A model generated the notes under the pieces. The model was not told the DNA's origin. It did not search any database and worked only from the letters and a program-made list of their open reading frames with translations. A stretch of 64,000 nucleotides of DNA, taken from assembly GCA_947473475.1 (NCBI GenBank), contig CANJBZ010000020.1, positions 1 to 64,000 of the forward strand, given 5' to 3'. Source of the stretch: Alphaproteobacteria bacterium. GTDB lineage: Bacteria; Pseudomonadota; Alphaproteobacteria; Micropepsales; Micropepsaceae. Position numbers and translations under genes: made by a program. Positions 16,778 to 24,263 of the stretch are shown in pieces (position 1 is the stretch's first letter; each line of letters starts with the position of its first letter).

Positions 16778-17404
16778 CGGCGAGAGCGGTCCCTGTCGTT
16801 GGCGGGACGCTGTGTCTAACGCTCCGCGGGCGCGAAGATAGAGCTTTGCGAATCCCGCGCGCAACCGCTGCCAGTCTTGGAAAAGAAAGCGCGGCCCGAT
16901 CCGGCGATCGCGGCCTCGCTCCCTTAAGCCGGCTCTACCACGTCTTCAGAATACGGACCTGGATCTGCCGTCCAAAGATGCTCTTTAGAATGTCGAATGC
17001 GGCCGGACTGCCGCCGCCGTTGAGCGACAGTCCCGCCGGTTGTGACTTGCAGCCGAAGTCTGCGCTGAACAGTTTTTCGTCCGCCGACCTCCGTCGGAGG
17101 TCGGCCGGTTGCGTCGCACGAGGCCTTGGAAATCGGTGAGAATTTGCCGAAGCTGGGTGCATGGAACGACGTACTCCCCGAGGCGCCGTCGAACGTCAGA
17201 CCGGCATATGTCCTCCTCGATGGGACGAAGCCTCGAAATGGCGGATTGGGGGGAAAGCGGACGCAACTTATTCGCGGGTCCGTGGCTTGCCATGCTTGGC
17301 AGGCGCCGGTCGCGGGAATTTCAACGGCGGCGGCCGGGCATGGCTTCCCTTGATGTCCGGTGGCGGCTCGGCGATAAGGCGCGGCTTTCGCGGACTTGAA
17401 CCTT
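16778..17404. other. Gene-free 627-bp gap with one hairpin
   Basis: Several short overlapping frames exist on both strands, but none shows a domain, a ribosome binding site or a consistent codon pattern. A perfect stem CCGACCTCCgtcGGAGGTCGG sits near 17077–17097 without a following T-run. In the canonical order glnD–murJ–trpS this is where a lipid II flippase would end; I see no murJ remnant. Confidence 0.5.
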
Positions 17405-18424
17405 ATGAATGACGCACCCAAACACCGTCCCCTGGTTTTCTCCGGCATGCAGCCCACCAACACGCTGCACCTGGGTAACTATCTGGGCGCGCTGAAGAAC
17501 TGGATAAAGCTGCAGGACCAGATGCCCTGCCTTTATTGCGTCGTGGACATGCATGCCATCACGGTCTGGCAGGATCCTGCCCAGCTTGCGCGGGCGACAC
17601 GCGAGGTCACCGCTGCCTATATCGCGGCGGGCGTCGATCCGGCGCGTTCGATCCTGTTCAACCAGTCACAGGTCGCCGCCCATGCCGAGCTGGCCTGGGT
17701 GTTCAACTGCGTCGCGCGCATCGGCTGGTTGAACCGCATGACGCAGTTCAAGGACAAGGCCGGGAAGAACCGCGAGAACGCATCCGTTGGGCTGTTCGTC
17801 TATCCCGACCTGATGGCGGCCGACATTCTCGCCTATCGGGCGACCCATGTTCCCGTGGGTGAGGATCAGAAGCAGCATCTGGAGCTGTCGCGCGACATCG
17901 CCCAGAAATTCAACCTGGATTACTCCGCGCCGGATTTCTTTCCGCTGCCGGAACCGGTCATCACTGGGCCGGGAACACGCGTGATGTCGTTGCGCGACGG
18001 CACCAAGAAGATGTCGAAGTCGGACGAATCCGACAATTCGCGCATCAATCTGACGGATGATGCCGACACCATTGCCCAGAAAATCCGCCGCGCGAAAACC
18101 GATACTCATCCGATGCCGAGTGAACCCAAGGAGTTGGAAGGCCGTCCCGAAGCGGAAAACCTCATCAACATCTATGCGGGATTGGCGGGGCACACGCCCG
18201 AAACCGTCATTGCCGAATATGCGGGGGCGCAGTTCTCAACCTTCAAGAATGCGCTGGCCGATGTTGCCGTGGCGAAACTCACGCCGATCGCCGATGAAAT
18301 GCGCAAGCTCCTGAACGACCCCGCGGAAATCGACCTCATCCTGAAAAACGGCGCCGCCCGCGCCGCCGCGATTGCCGCACCTGTGATGGAAGAGGTCCGG
18401 CGTTTGGTCGGATTTGTGGGATAG
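17405..18424 (+). CDS. trpS: Tryptophanyl-tRNA synthetase
   Basis: A 339-residue class I synthetase that charges tRNA-Trp. The HIGH-equivalent is in [13 protein letters not shown] (18–30) and the KMSKS loop is KKMSKSDES near 201. The start is the ATG at 17405; a TTG three codons upstream is also in frame. It is the only aminoacyl-tRNA synthetase in the window. A paired-hairpin repeat directly follows its stop and may help end transcription. Confidence 0.95.
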   Translation: MNDAPKHRPLVFSGMQPTNTLHLGNYLGALKNWIKLQDQMPCLYCVVDMHAITVWQDPAQLARATREVTAAYIAAGVDPARSILFNQSQVAAHAELAWVFNCVARIGWLNRMTQFKDKAGKNRENASVGLFVYPDLMAADILAYRATHVPVGEDQKQHLELSRDIAQKFNLDYSAPDFFPLPEPVITGPGTRVMSLRDGTKKMSKSDESDNSRINLTDDADTIAQKIRRAKTDTHPMPSEPKELEGRPEAENLINIYAGLAGHTPETVIAEYAGAQFSTFKNALADVAVAKLTPIADEMRKLLNDPAEIDLILKNGAARAAAIAAPVMEEVRRLVGFVG

Positions 18425-18427
18425 CTA

Positions 18428-18565
18428 AACCACCCTCCCCTTGAGGGAGGGTCGAAATTGCGTGAGCGAAGCGGAAGCAATTTCGGGGAGTGGAGCTGTC
18501 TCTCCGAATGTCCCCTCCCCGAAGCGGCTGCGCCGCTTCGACCCTCCCTCAAGGGGATGGTGGTT
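18428..18565. repeat. CACCCTCCCCTTGAGGGAGGG paired-arm repeat
   Basis: The left arm AACCACCCTCCCCTTGAGGG and the right arm CCCTCAAGGGGATGGTGGTT are inverted, with inner stems (GAAGCGG...CCGCTTC-type). The element fills the whole space between the trpS and cutA stop codons. A longer copy of the same family is at 52814–53033. Confidence 0.85.
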
Positions 18566-18910
18566 TCACACCATTACCGGCTGTTCCGTCTGCGCCCGCA
18601 CCCAGGCGAGGTAGTCGCTGGTGCCGCCGTCGATCGGAAGAATGACGAAGCACGGCACTTCGTAGGAATGCACGTTCCAGGCGGCGGCAATGGCTTGGTC
18701 GGCAAGGGACCGCCTCGTCTTGATGAACATGGCGACCTCCGCGGTCTCTTCGCGCTTGTCTTCCCAGGCATAGACGCTGGTCATTGGCGGATAGATGTTC
18801 ACGCAGGCGGCCAGCTTCGCGTCGACCAGCATGCGCGCCGTCTGCAGCGCCAGCTCCTTGCTGGGATAGGTCGAGTACACGAAGCAAAATTCATTGGTCA
18901 GTTCGGCCAT
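18566..18910 (-). CDS. cutA: Divalent-ion tolerance protein CutA
   Basis: A 114-residue trimeric ferredoxin-like protein of the CutA1 family, linked to tolerance of copper and other divalent cations, though its biochemical role is unsettled. The family pattern is clear: YSTYPSKELALQTARML, KLAACVNIYP, SVYAWEDK, EVAMFIKT and HSYEVPCFVILPI. The ATG at 18910 gives the normal family length; the frame runs open upstream into the GST gene without meaning. It lies just downstream of the GST gene on the same strand, with 5 nt between them. Confidence 0.92.
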   Translation of the reverse strand: MAELTNEFCFVYSTYPSKELALQTARMLVDAKLAACVNIYPPMTSVYAWEDKREETAEVAMFIKTRRSLADQAIAAAWNVHSYEVPCFVILPIDGGTSDYLAWVRAQTEQPVMV

Positions 18911-18915
18911 GATGC

Positions 18916-19530
18916 TCACCAGGTTTCGCTTAGAGTGATGTAACCGGGTTGCGAGGCAACGCGTTCCAGCCAGCGGCTTACGGCGGGATAGCGCCCGAGA
19001 TCGAACCCGCCATCCCCCGCGACATGCGTATAGGCGTAGAGCGCGATGTCGGCGATGGAATAGCTGCCGCCCGCGAGCCAATCATCCTTCGCCAGATGCC
19101 GCTCCATGACGGAAAGGGCCGCGTTGCCCTTGGCGTGCCATTCGGGAACAAGGTGCTTCATTGTCTCCAACGCTTCCTTGGGCTCAAACGCCAGCCACCG
19201 GCGCGCCACGGCGATATAGGGCTCATGCTCATACTGCTCGAAGAACATCCATTCGAGCATCTTGGCGCGTCCCCAACCATCTGCGGGTACAAGCTTGGTT
19301 CCCTCGGCCAAGTGAAACAGAATGGCGCCGGATTCAGCGAGATAGCGGCCGTCGTCCGTCTCCAACAGCGGCACGCGCCCGATAGGATTCTTCGCGAGGA
19401 ACTCGGGCGTTCGCGTGCGCCGGGCTTCCAGGGGATATTCGATCAGTTTGAGGGGAATTCCCAATTGCCGCGCGGCCAGCCGCACTTTGTAGCAATTTCC
19501 GGAAATGTGCATCTCGTGAAGGATGGGCAT
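18916..19530 (-). CDS. Glutathione S-transferase family protein
   Basis: A 204-residue protein with an N-terminal thioredoxin-like GST domain (MHISGNCYKVRLAARQL) and a helical C-terminal domain. The segments NPIGRVPLLETDDGRYLAES, including the cis-proline and E-S pair that bind glutathione, are conserved. The catalytic Ser/Cys position is probably within SGNCYK. The ATG at 19530 has GGAGG 6 nt upstream. Substrate unknown. A cold-shock gene lies upstream with a strong terminator between. Confidence 0.88.
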   Translation of the reverse strand: MPILHEMHISGNCYKVRLAARQLGIPLKLIEYPLEARRTRTPEFLAKNPIGRVPLLETDDGRYLAESGAILFHLAEGTKLVPADGWGRAKMLEWMFFEQYEHEPYIAVARRWLAFEPKEALETMKHLVPEWHAKGNAALSVMERHLAKDDWLAGGSYSIADIALYAYTHVAGDGGFDLGRYPAVSRWLERVASQPGYITLSETW

Positions 19531-19540
19531 CGAGCGCCTC

Positions 19541-19585
19541 CAAAGAAAGAAAAAGGGCGGCGAGGGTTTCATCCCGCGCCGCCCT
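19541..19585 (-). terminator. Rho-independent terminator of the cold-shock gene
   Basis: Read on the minus strand, the stem AGGGCGGCG / CGCCGCCCT is followed directly by TTTTTCTTTCTTT. It lies just after the cold-shock gene stop and upstream of the GST start, so it should separate the two transcripts. Confidence 0.85.
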
Positions 19586-19606
19586 AAGGTCTGAAAATTT
19601 TTCCGC

Positions 19607-19810
19607 TTAGGCCGCGCGCAAATTCACTGCCTTGGCGCCGCGTGCGTCCGGCTGAACATCGAAGGCCACCTTCTGCCCCTCGTTCAGCGTACGCATGCCG
19701 GCGGCTTCAACAGCCGTCGCATGGACAAACACGTCCTTGCCGCCGCCTTCAGGCGAAATGAAACCGTAGCCCTTGGCCGTGTTGAAAAATTTGACCGTTC
19801 CGACTGCCAT
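19607..19810 (-). CDS. Cold-shock family protein
   Basis: A 67-residue single cold-shock domain, a small RNA/ssDNA chaperone. RNP1 is KGYGFI and RNP2 is VFVHA, in a normal GTVKFFN start. The ATG at 19810 has GGAGAGG 5 nt upstream; longer starts are in the untranslated leader. A long leader and a strong terminator suggest a highly expressed monocistronic mRNA, as for other csp genes. Confidence 0.93.
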   Translation of the reverse strand: MAVGTVKFFNTAKGYGFISPEGGGKDVFVHATAVEAAGMRTLNEGQKVAFDVQPDARGAKAVNLRAA

Positions 19811-20020
19811 AACCTCTCCTGCTTCGCTCCCCGCCAAGGCAACATGCCCCAGCGCCGCGCCGGGTCCTTCGGTTAGTGAAGAAGGTAGGCTGTCTCGTCC
19901 AAGCGCGCTAAGGCGGTTCGGGGCAAAACAAGCGCGCTTCATCGAATGAACGCCGTCGCGCAAATCAGAATATTGTTTAGAGGCGCGAAACTCAAGCGCA
20001 AGGAACTCTGGTCAAACGTC

Positions 20021-20047
20021 GGAACCCGGACATAGCAGGACGAGTTT
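20021..20047 (+). promoter_or_regulatory. Possible EcfG-type general stress promoter
   Basis: GGAAC at 20021 and GTTT at 20044 are separated by 18 nt, close to the alphaproteobacterial EcfG/SigT pattern GGAAC-N17-CGTT (A replaces C before GTT here). It lies about 60 nt upstream of a secreted-protein gene. This is a weak, single-site match. Confidence 0.25.
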
Positions 20048-20104
20048 CCTCATCGATTTGAGCGCCGTACCAACCCTGGTGCGGCATCCGAGGAGACAGA
20101 CCCC

Positions 20105-20545
20105 ATGAAGACCGCCTGCCTATCCGTTATCCTTGCTGCATCCGCGCTAGCTGCCGGAACCGCTCTGGCGCAAAGCGGCGCCATGCAGGACGAGCAGCCC
20201 ATGACCGTCAGTGGCGTGGAAACCGCCTGCACGGGAACCTCGCTGGAAGTAAGAAGCGATCCGCGCTGGGCGGCCTATCCGTTCCACCTCGAAGTTGCGG
20301 GCAAGGACGGCCAGTATCTGGGCGACCCCAAGGTGACGGTTAACGGAAATGGACACTCGGTGTCCGTGCAGTGCGCCGGACCGTGGGTGCTGATGAAGCT
20401 GCCCGCCGGCTCCTATCATGTTTCCCTGGACGTGCCGGAGGGCGGGCATCGAGATTTGACCATGCGCGTGCCGGGCAAGACCGTGGTGCATTTCCCCAAT
20501 GCCGGGGGTGAGGTTACGCCCATCGGGCCCGTCACAACCCGTTAA
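20105..20545 (+). CDS. Secreted protein of unknown function
   Basis: A 146-residue protein with a clear signal peptide (AASALAAGTALAQ, cleavage near 23). The rest is predicted beta-rich, with a single Cys pair (one near 40, one near 97) and a segment KLPAGSYHVSLDVPEGG that resembles the beta-sandwich of carboxypeptidase-regulatory or PEGA-like modules. The ATG at 20105 follows GAGGAGACAGACCCC. No specific function can be given. It is probably periplasmic or surface-associated. Confidence 0.75.
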   Translation: MKTACLSVILAASALAAGTALAQSGAMQDEQPMTVSGVETACTGTSLEVRSDPRWAAYPFHLEVAGKDGQYLGDPKVTVNGNGHSVSVQCAGPWVLMKLPAGSYHVSLDVPEGGHRDLTMRVPGKTVVHFPNAGGEVTPIGPVTTR

Positions 20546-20565
20546 CGGAAGCACGAGCACCAAAC

Positions 20566-20596
20566 GACGCGCGGGTTTTCACGGCCCGCGCGCGTC
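20566..20596 (+). terminator. Possible terminator hairpin
   Basis: GACGCGCGGG pairs with CCCGCGCGCGTC across a 9-nt loop containing TTTT, with one bulge. It follows the secreted-protein gene by about 20 nt. There is no proper T-tract, so termination is uncertain. Confidence 0.4.
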
Positions 20597-20672
20597 TTCC
20601 ATCCGGCATTTGAATTAAAGGCCTGGGGTTTTCATCATCGGGTGGCAAGACGCGGTGCGCTACCCAAGCCTC

Positions 20673-20885
20673 ATGAGCAACATCCTTTCCATTGCCGCTG
20701 GTGGAATTTCGGCGGCCTCGAACCGGTTCGAAGCAAGCGCCAAGCGCGTCGCACAGGACCCAAAAGCCAATATCGTCAGCGAAGTCGTCGAACAGAAGAT
20801 GGCTGGCGCGGCGTTTGAAGCCAACATCGCGGTGGTGAAGGCCGCGAACAAGATGGCGAAGTCGGTTCTCGACATTCTCGTCTGA
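20673..20885 (+). CDS. Small flagellar rod/hook-like protein
   Basis: A 70-residue protein that looks like a flagellar axial protein reduced to its N- and C-terminal helices. It opens with LSIAAGGISAASNRFEASA, similar to the N-terminal heptad helix of FlgB/FlgC/FlgE, and closes with FEANIAVVKAANKMAKSVLDI, matching the conserved C-terminal helix of those proteins. No other flagellar gene is in the window. It may be an orphan axial component. The ATG at 20673 is preferred over an in-frame GTG 18 nt upstream. Confidence 0.6.
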   Translation: MSNILSIAAGGISAASNRFEASAKRVAQDPKANIVSEVVEQKMAGAAFEANIAVVKAANKMAKSVLDILV

Positions 20886-20980
20886 TCGCCGTGCGCTTTT
20901 CATCGGGCGCCTGCGTGCTGTTCTTGCCCGCAAAGGAATCCTGGTTAGAGTCGTGGCGACAAATATCCAGGGCGGCTACC

Positions 20981-21328
20981 ATGACTTTCACGATCTACCA
21001 CAATCCCAAATGCGAAACGTCTCGCAATGTGCTCGCGTTTCTGCGTGAGGCCGGCCATGAGCCGGTAATTATCGAATATCTGAAAACGCCGCCGTCAAAG
21101 ACGGAGCTGAAGCGCCTGATCAAACGCACGGGCGGCAAAGTCTCCGATGTGGTGCGCTGGAAAGAGAAGATTGCGGCCGAACTCGGCTTGGACAAAGACA
21201 CAAGCAGCGACGAAGAGCTGCTGGACGCGATGATGGCGCACCCGATCCTGATCAACCGCCCCATCGTCGTGAGCGACGACGGGGTAAAACTCTGCCGCCC
21301 GTCCGAAACGGTGAAAGAGCTGCTTTAG
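20981..21328 (+). CDS. ArsC-like arsenate reductase family protein
   Basis: A 115-residue thioredoxin-fold protein. The N-terminus IYHNPKCETSRNVL carries the single active-site cysteine (Cys10) of glutaredoxin-dependent ArsC, and the C-terminus has NRPIVV and the arginine-bearing LCRPSE segment that fits the anion pocket. It may reduce arsenate to arsenite, but no ars operon (arsR, arsB or acr3) is near, and Spx/YffB-like relatives share the fold. The ATG at 20981 is the family start; upstream frame is leader. Confidence 0.82.
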   Translation: MTFTIYHNPKCETSRNVLAFLREAGHEPVIIEYLKTPPSKTELKRLIKRTGGKVSDVVRWKEKIAAELGLDKDTSSDEELLDAMMAHPILINRPIVVSDDGVKLCRPSETVKELL

Positions 21329-21335
21329 TGCCTGC

Positions 21336-21438
21336 GTGTCATGGCCCGCAAAAGCGGGCCATCCAGGCGGACTTGACGGATTCATCCGCACGCGGACGCG
21401 TGCGTGCTGGATGGCCCAGTCTTGCAGGGCCATGACAC
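21336..21438. repeat. GTCATGGCCCGC paired-hairpin repeat
   Basis: GTGTCATGGCCC at the left and GGGCCATGACAC at the right are inverted. The left arm holds the stem GGCCCGCaaaaGCGGGCC and the middle holds a stem CGCACGCG/CGCGTGCG. It fills the space between the convergent arsC-like and proC genes. It has the same layout as the GTCATCCCGG element but a different sequence. Confidence 0.85.
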
Positions 21439-21444
21439 CCAAAA

Positions 21445-22269
21445 CTACTTCCCGAGTTCTTTCCCGCGTTCGGTGGCAGCGGCAATCGCGCGCCGCATCA
21501 AATCCGTCTGGCCGTCGGACGCCATGAGCACGCGCAGGGCGGCTTCCGTCGTGCCGCCGGGGCTGGTGACTTCCTTGCGCAACTCCGCCGCGGGTCGCGT
21601 GTCCGCTGCCAGCAAAGCGCCCGCGCCGGAAACCGTGGCCCGCGCCAGCCGCGCGGCGGTTACATCGTCAAGTCCCTGCGCACGCCCGGCTTCCGCCAAT
21701 GCCTCCGCCATCAGGAACACGTAAGCAGGTCCCGAACCGGACACAGCCGTGACCGCATCCATCAGCGACTCGTCATCCAGCCAAATCGTCTCGCCGAGCG
21801 CCGACATCAGCTTTTCCGCCAAATCGCGGTCAGCCGGGGGCAGGCTGGGACCGCCGGACAGAACCGTAATGCCCTGACCGATCGCGCCCGGCGTGTTAGG
21901 CATCGCCCGCACCAACCGATTGCCCGCGCCCAAACCGGCGCCAAGGAATTTCGTCGTTATGCCGGCGGCTATCGAAACCACGAGCGCCCCGGTTGCGCCG
22001 AGACTGGCCAGCAATTCGGCTTGCCCCCTCAGGACCTGCGGCTTGGTCGCCAGCACAACGGCATCCAATGCGGGAAAGCCGTTCCCCTCAAATTCACGGT
22101 GCAGCGTAATCGCGCCGGTCGCGGCGAGCGCAAGTAGGGAGTCGGAGCCCTGAGGCTCCACGACGTGAATGGCCGAGAAGGATTTCGCCGCCAGCCATCC
22201 TTTAATGAGCGCACCGCCCATGCGGCCGGCGCCGATCAGGAGAACGGCGCCGGAACCGGGCGCGGTCAT
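21445..22269 (-). CDS. proC: Pyrroline-5-carboxylate reductase
   Basis: A 274-residue NAD(P)H enzyme for the last step of proline synthesis. The N-terminal Rossmann loop is LIGAGRMGGALIKGW (13–27). The C-terminal dimer/active-site domain has SGSGPAYVFLMAEAL and the closing SPGGTTEAAL signature. The ATG at 22269 is chosen because the Rossmann strand follows at once; a longer frame extends into the YbjN-like gene. It forms an operon with that gene, 7 nt apart. Confidence 0.95.
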   Translation of the reverse strand: MTAPGSGAVLLIGAGRMGGALIKGWLAAKSFSAIHVVEPQGSDSLLALAATGAITLHREFEGNGFPALDAVVLATKPQVLRGQAELLASLGATGALVVSIAAGITTKFLGAGLGAGNRLVRAMPNTPGAIGQGITVLSGGPSLPPADRDLAEKLMSALGETIWLDDESLMDAVTAVSGSGPAYVFLMAEALAEAGRAQGLDDVTAARLARATVSGAGALLAADTRPAAELRKEVTSPGGTTEAALRVLMASDGQTDLMRRAIAAATERGKELGK

Positions 22270-22276
22270 GGCGGCG

Positions 22277-22777
22277 TCACGCCTGTCCGGCGCATTCCAG
22301 GACGGCGGCTGCCATCGCTTCCTGCGCCGTCTTCCCGCCCCACAGCACAAACTGGAAGGCGGGGTAGTAGTGTTCGCAAGCCTCTATGGAGAGGTGAAGC
22401 AGCGCCTCGCACTGTGCGGCGCTGACGCGCGAATCCGGGAAGATCAGCACATGCCGGAACAGCACGGTGCCGTCCTCCGACCAGAGGTCGAAATGGCCGA
22501 GCCACAATTGCGCATTGACGCTCATCAGCAGTTCGGCAATTTGGGCGCGATGCTCACGCGACACCCGCATATCGAAGCTGACCGACACATGCAGCGCCTG
22601 TAGATCGTCACGCCAGGTGAAGCAGAAATGATAATCGCACCAGCGGCCTACGACCGAGAGATTGATCTCATCGCGCGCCGACCGCTCGAAAGGCCAGCCG
22701 TTATCCTCAATGGCCTGCTCCAGCAGGTCGAGCGGGTTTTCCGTGTGCGGCAGGTCTTCAGGCGTAGCCAGCTTCAT
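22277..22777 (-). CDS. YbjN-domain protein
   Basis: A 166-residue cytoplasmic protein of the YbjN/DUF1790 family, with a fold related to type III secretion chaperones. Typical parts are the N-terminal NPLDLLEQAIEDNGWPFERS, a beta sheet ending in FDMRVS, and the helix AQIAELLMSVNAQLWLGHFDL. YbjN proteins affect envelope and stress traits in enterobacteria, mechanism unknown. In alphaproteobacteria it commonly precedes proC, as here. Confidence 0.85.
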   Translation of the reverse strand: MKLATPEDLPHTENPLDLLEQAIEDNGWPFERSARDEINLSVVGRWCDYHFCFTWRDDLQALHVSVSFDMRVSREHRAQIAELLMSVNAQLWLGHFDLWSEDGTVLFRHVLIFPDSRVSAAQCEALLHLSIEACEHYYPAFQFVLWGGKTAQEAMAAAVLECAGQA

Positions 22778-22893
22778 CAGGTCCTCATATGCCGCAAACG
22801 CGAAGCAGTGTCATCAGGAGACACAAGATTTTGAGTCGTGACAAGGCGCGGCCACGCCGGGTTGAGAAGCAAACGGTTTATAGATCAGGCAAT

Positions 22894-23217
22894 TCACAGC
22901 TTTCGCCGAACCCGCTTTGACGTAGCTCTGCCTTTGCGGGGCGAGCCGCGCTCCACGGCGGGTTTCCTGGTTCGGCCAAGCTTTGTTTCCAGCTCGGCGA
23001 GCCGCGCGGTCAGTTTCTCATTTTCCGCGCGGGCCTTGGCCGCCATAGCCTTAACGGCGTCGAATTCCTCGCGCTGGACCAGATCGAGCTCCCCGATCAG
23101 CCGCTCGAAGCGCGCCTTCATCATGGTTTCCATCTCGGCCTTGAAGGACTGAGCGGCCCCCGCCGCGTTGGTGAAAAAGCGGGCCATGCCGTCGAGAACG
23201 CGATTGTCAGTTTGCAT
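22894..23217 (-). CDS. ubiK: UbiK-type accessory factor (BMFP domain)
   Basis: A 107-residue, mostly helical protein. An amphipathic N-terminal helix (RVLDGMARFFTNAAGAAQ) is followed by a predicted trimeric coiled coil (EKLTARLAELETKLG). This is the BMFP/YqiC-UbiK family, which binds membrane lipid and the UbiJ scaffold of the ubiquinone synthesis complex. The C-terminus is a lysine/arginine-rich tail. In alphaproteobacteria the gene is often next to lgt, as here where it is divergent from it. Confidence 0.82.
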   Translation of the reverse strand: MQTDNRVLDGMARFFTNAAGAAQSFKAEMETMMKARFERLIGELDLVQREEFDAVKAMAAKARAENEKLTARLAELETKLGRTRKPAVERGSPRKGRATSKRVRRKL

Positions 23218-23369
23218 GTGTCTTAATTCCCTAACTTCGTATGCGCCGGGATAGCACCCCGACCAAACTGCATTCTGTCGTAAACGTAAACAGGAAACGC
23301 CCCGGCAAGCTTGACAGGACCGAACTGGTTGCGCGAGCTAGCCGCCGCCGGTCCGCAAAGTTTATCCCC

Positions 23370-24263
23370 ATGATCGAAGCCGTCCTGCCGTTCCCCAATA
23401 TCGACCCTGTGTTGATCCATATCTATGGGCCAATCAGCATACGCTGGTATGCGCTTGCCTATATTGCCGGGCTTTTGCTGGGCTGGGGTTATGTTCTCCG
23501 CCTGCTGCGCACGCCCAAACTCTGGGCCGGTGTGCCCTTTATCGGCAAGCCCCCCGCCACGGCGGACGACATCGGCGACCTGTTTGTTTGGGTGACGCTG
23601 GGCGTCATCATCGGCGGCCGGCTGGGGTTCGTGCTGCTGTACGGCATGCTCTATTGCGGCATTTGGGGGCAAGGCGCGTCGGCCTGTTTCGGGCTACCCC
23701 AGGCCTATTTCAGCGATCCGGTTAAGATCATCGCGGCCTGGGAAGGCGGTATGTCCTTTCACGGCGGGCTGCTCGGCGTCGTCATCGCGATGGTGCTGTT
23801 TTGCCGGAACCGGAAACTGAACCTGTTTGCGGTCTCCGATCTGATCGCCGCCGCGACGCCCATCGGGCTGTTCTTCGGACGCATCGCCAATTTCATCAAT
23901 GGCGAATTGTGGGGCAACGTCAGCGACGTGCCCTGGGCCATGGTGTTTCCCAACGCGCTGCCGCCCGGCGTTGCGCGCCATCCCAGCCAGCTCTACGAAT
24001 CGCTGATGGAAGGCGTGCTGCTGTTCATTTTTCTGCGCGTCCTGGTTCTGCACTTCCAGGTGCATCGGCGGCCCGGTTTGGTGGTGGCGTGGTTCCTGGC
24101 TGGCTATGGCTTCTTCCGTTTTGCCGGTGAGTTCTTCCGCGATTCCGAATCCAAGCTCTACGCCTGGTTCAGCATGGGTCAGCTTTTGAGCCTGCCTATG
24201 TGGGCGGCTGCGGCCTTCTTCTTCTGGTACGCGCTGCGGAAGCCTGCCCGCGCCATTCCGTGA
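23370..24263 (+). CDS. lgt: Prolipoprotein diacylglyceryl transferase
   Basis: A 297-residue polytopic inner-membrane enzyme. It moves diacylglyceryl from phosphatidylglycerol to the lipobox cysteine of prolipoproteins. Visible features are IYGPISIRWYALAYIAG at the N-terminus, the essential-histidine region SFHGGLLG, the signature GRIANFINGELWG and RHPSQLYESLMEG. About seven transmembrane helices. I used the ATG at 23370 (IEAVLPFPNIDP follows). Its stop overlaps the GTG of midA by 4 nt, placing it first in the lgt–midA–pgeF string. Confidence 0.95.
   Translation: MIEAVLPFPNIDPVLIHIYGPISIRWYALAYIAGLLLGWGYVLRLLRTPKLWAGVPFIGKPPATADDIGDLFVWVTLGVIIGGRLGFVLLYGMLYCGIWGQGASACFGLPQAYFSDPVKIIAAWEGGMSFHGGLLGVVIAMVLFCRNRKLNLFAVSDLIAAATPIGLFFGRIANFINGELWGNVSDVPWAMVFPNALPPGVARHPSQLYESLMEGVLLFIFLRVLVLHFQVHRRPGLVVAWFLAGYGFFRFAGEFFRDSESKLYAWFSMGQLLSLPMWAAAAFFFWYALRKPARAIP

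Noticed and set aside
17126-17353. Short plus-strand frames in the gap before trpS
   Set aside because: No ribosome site, no domain and several overlapping alternatives; probably non-coding.
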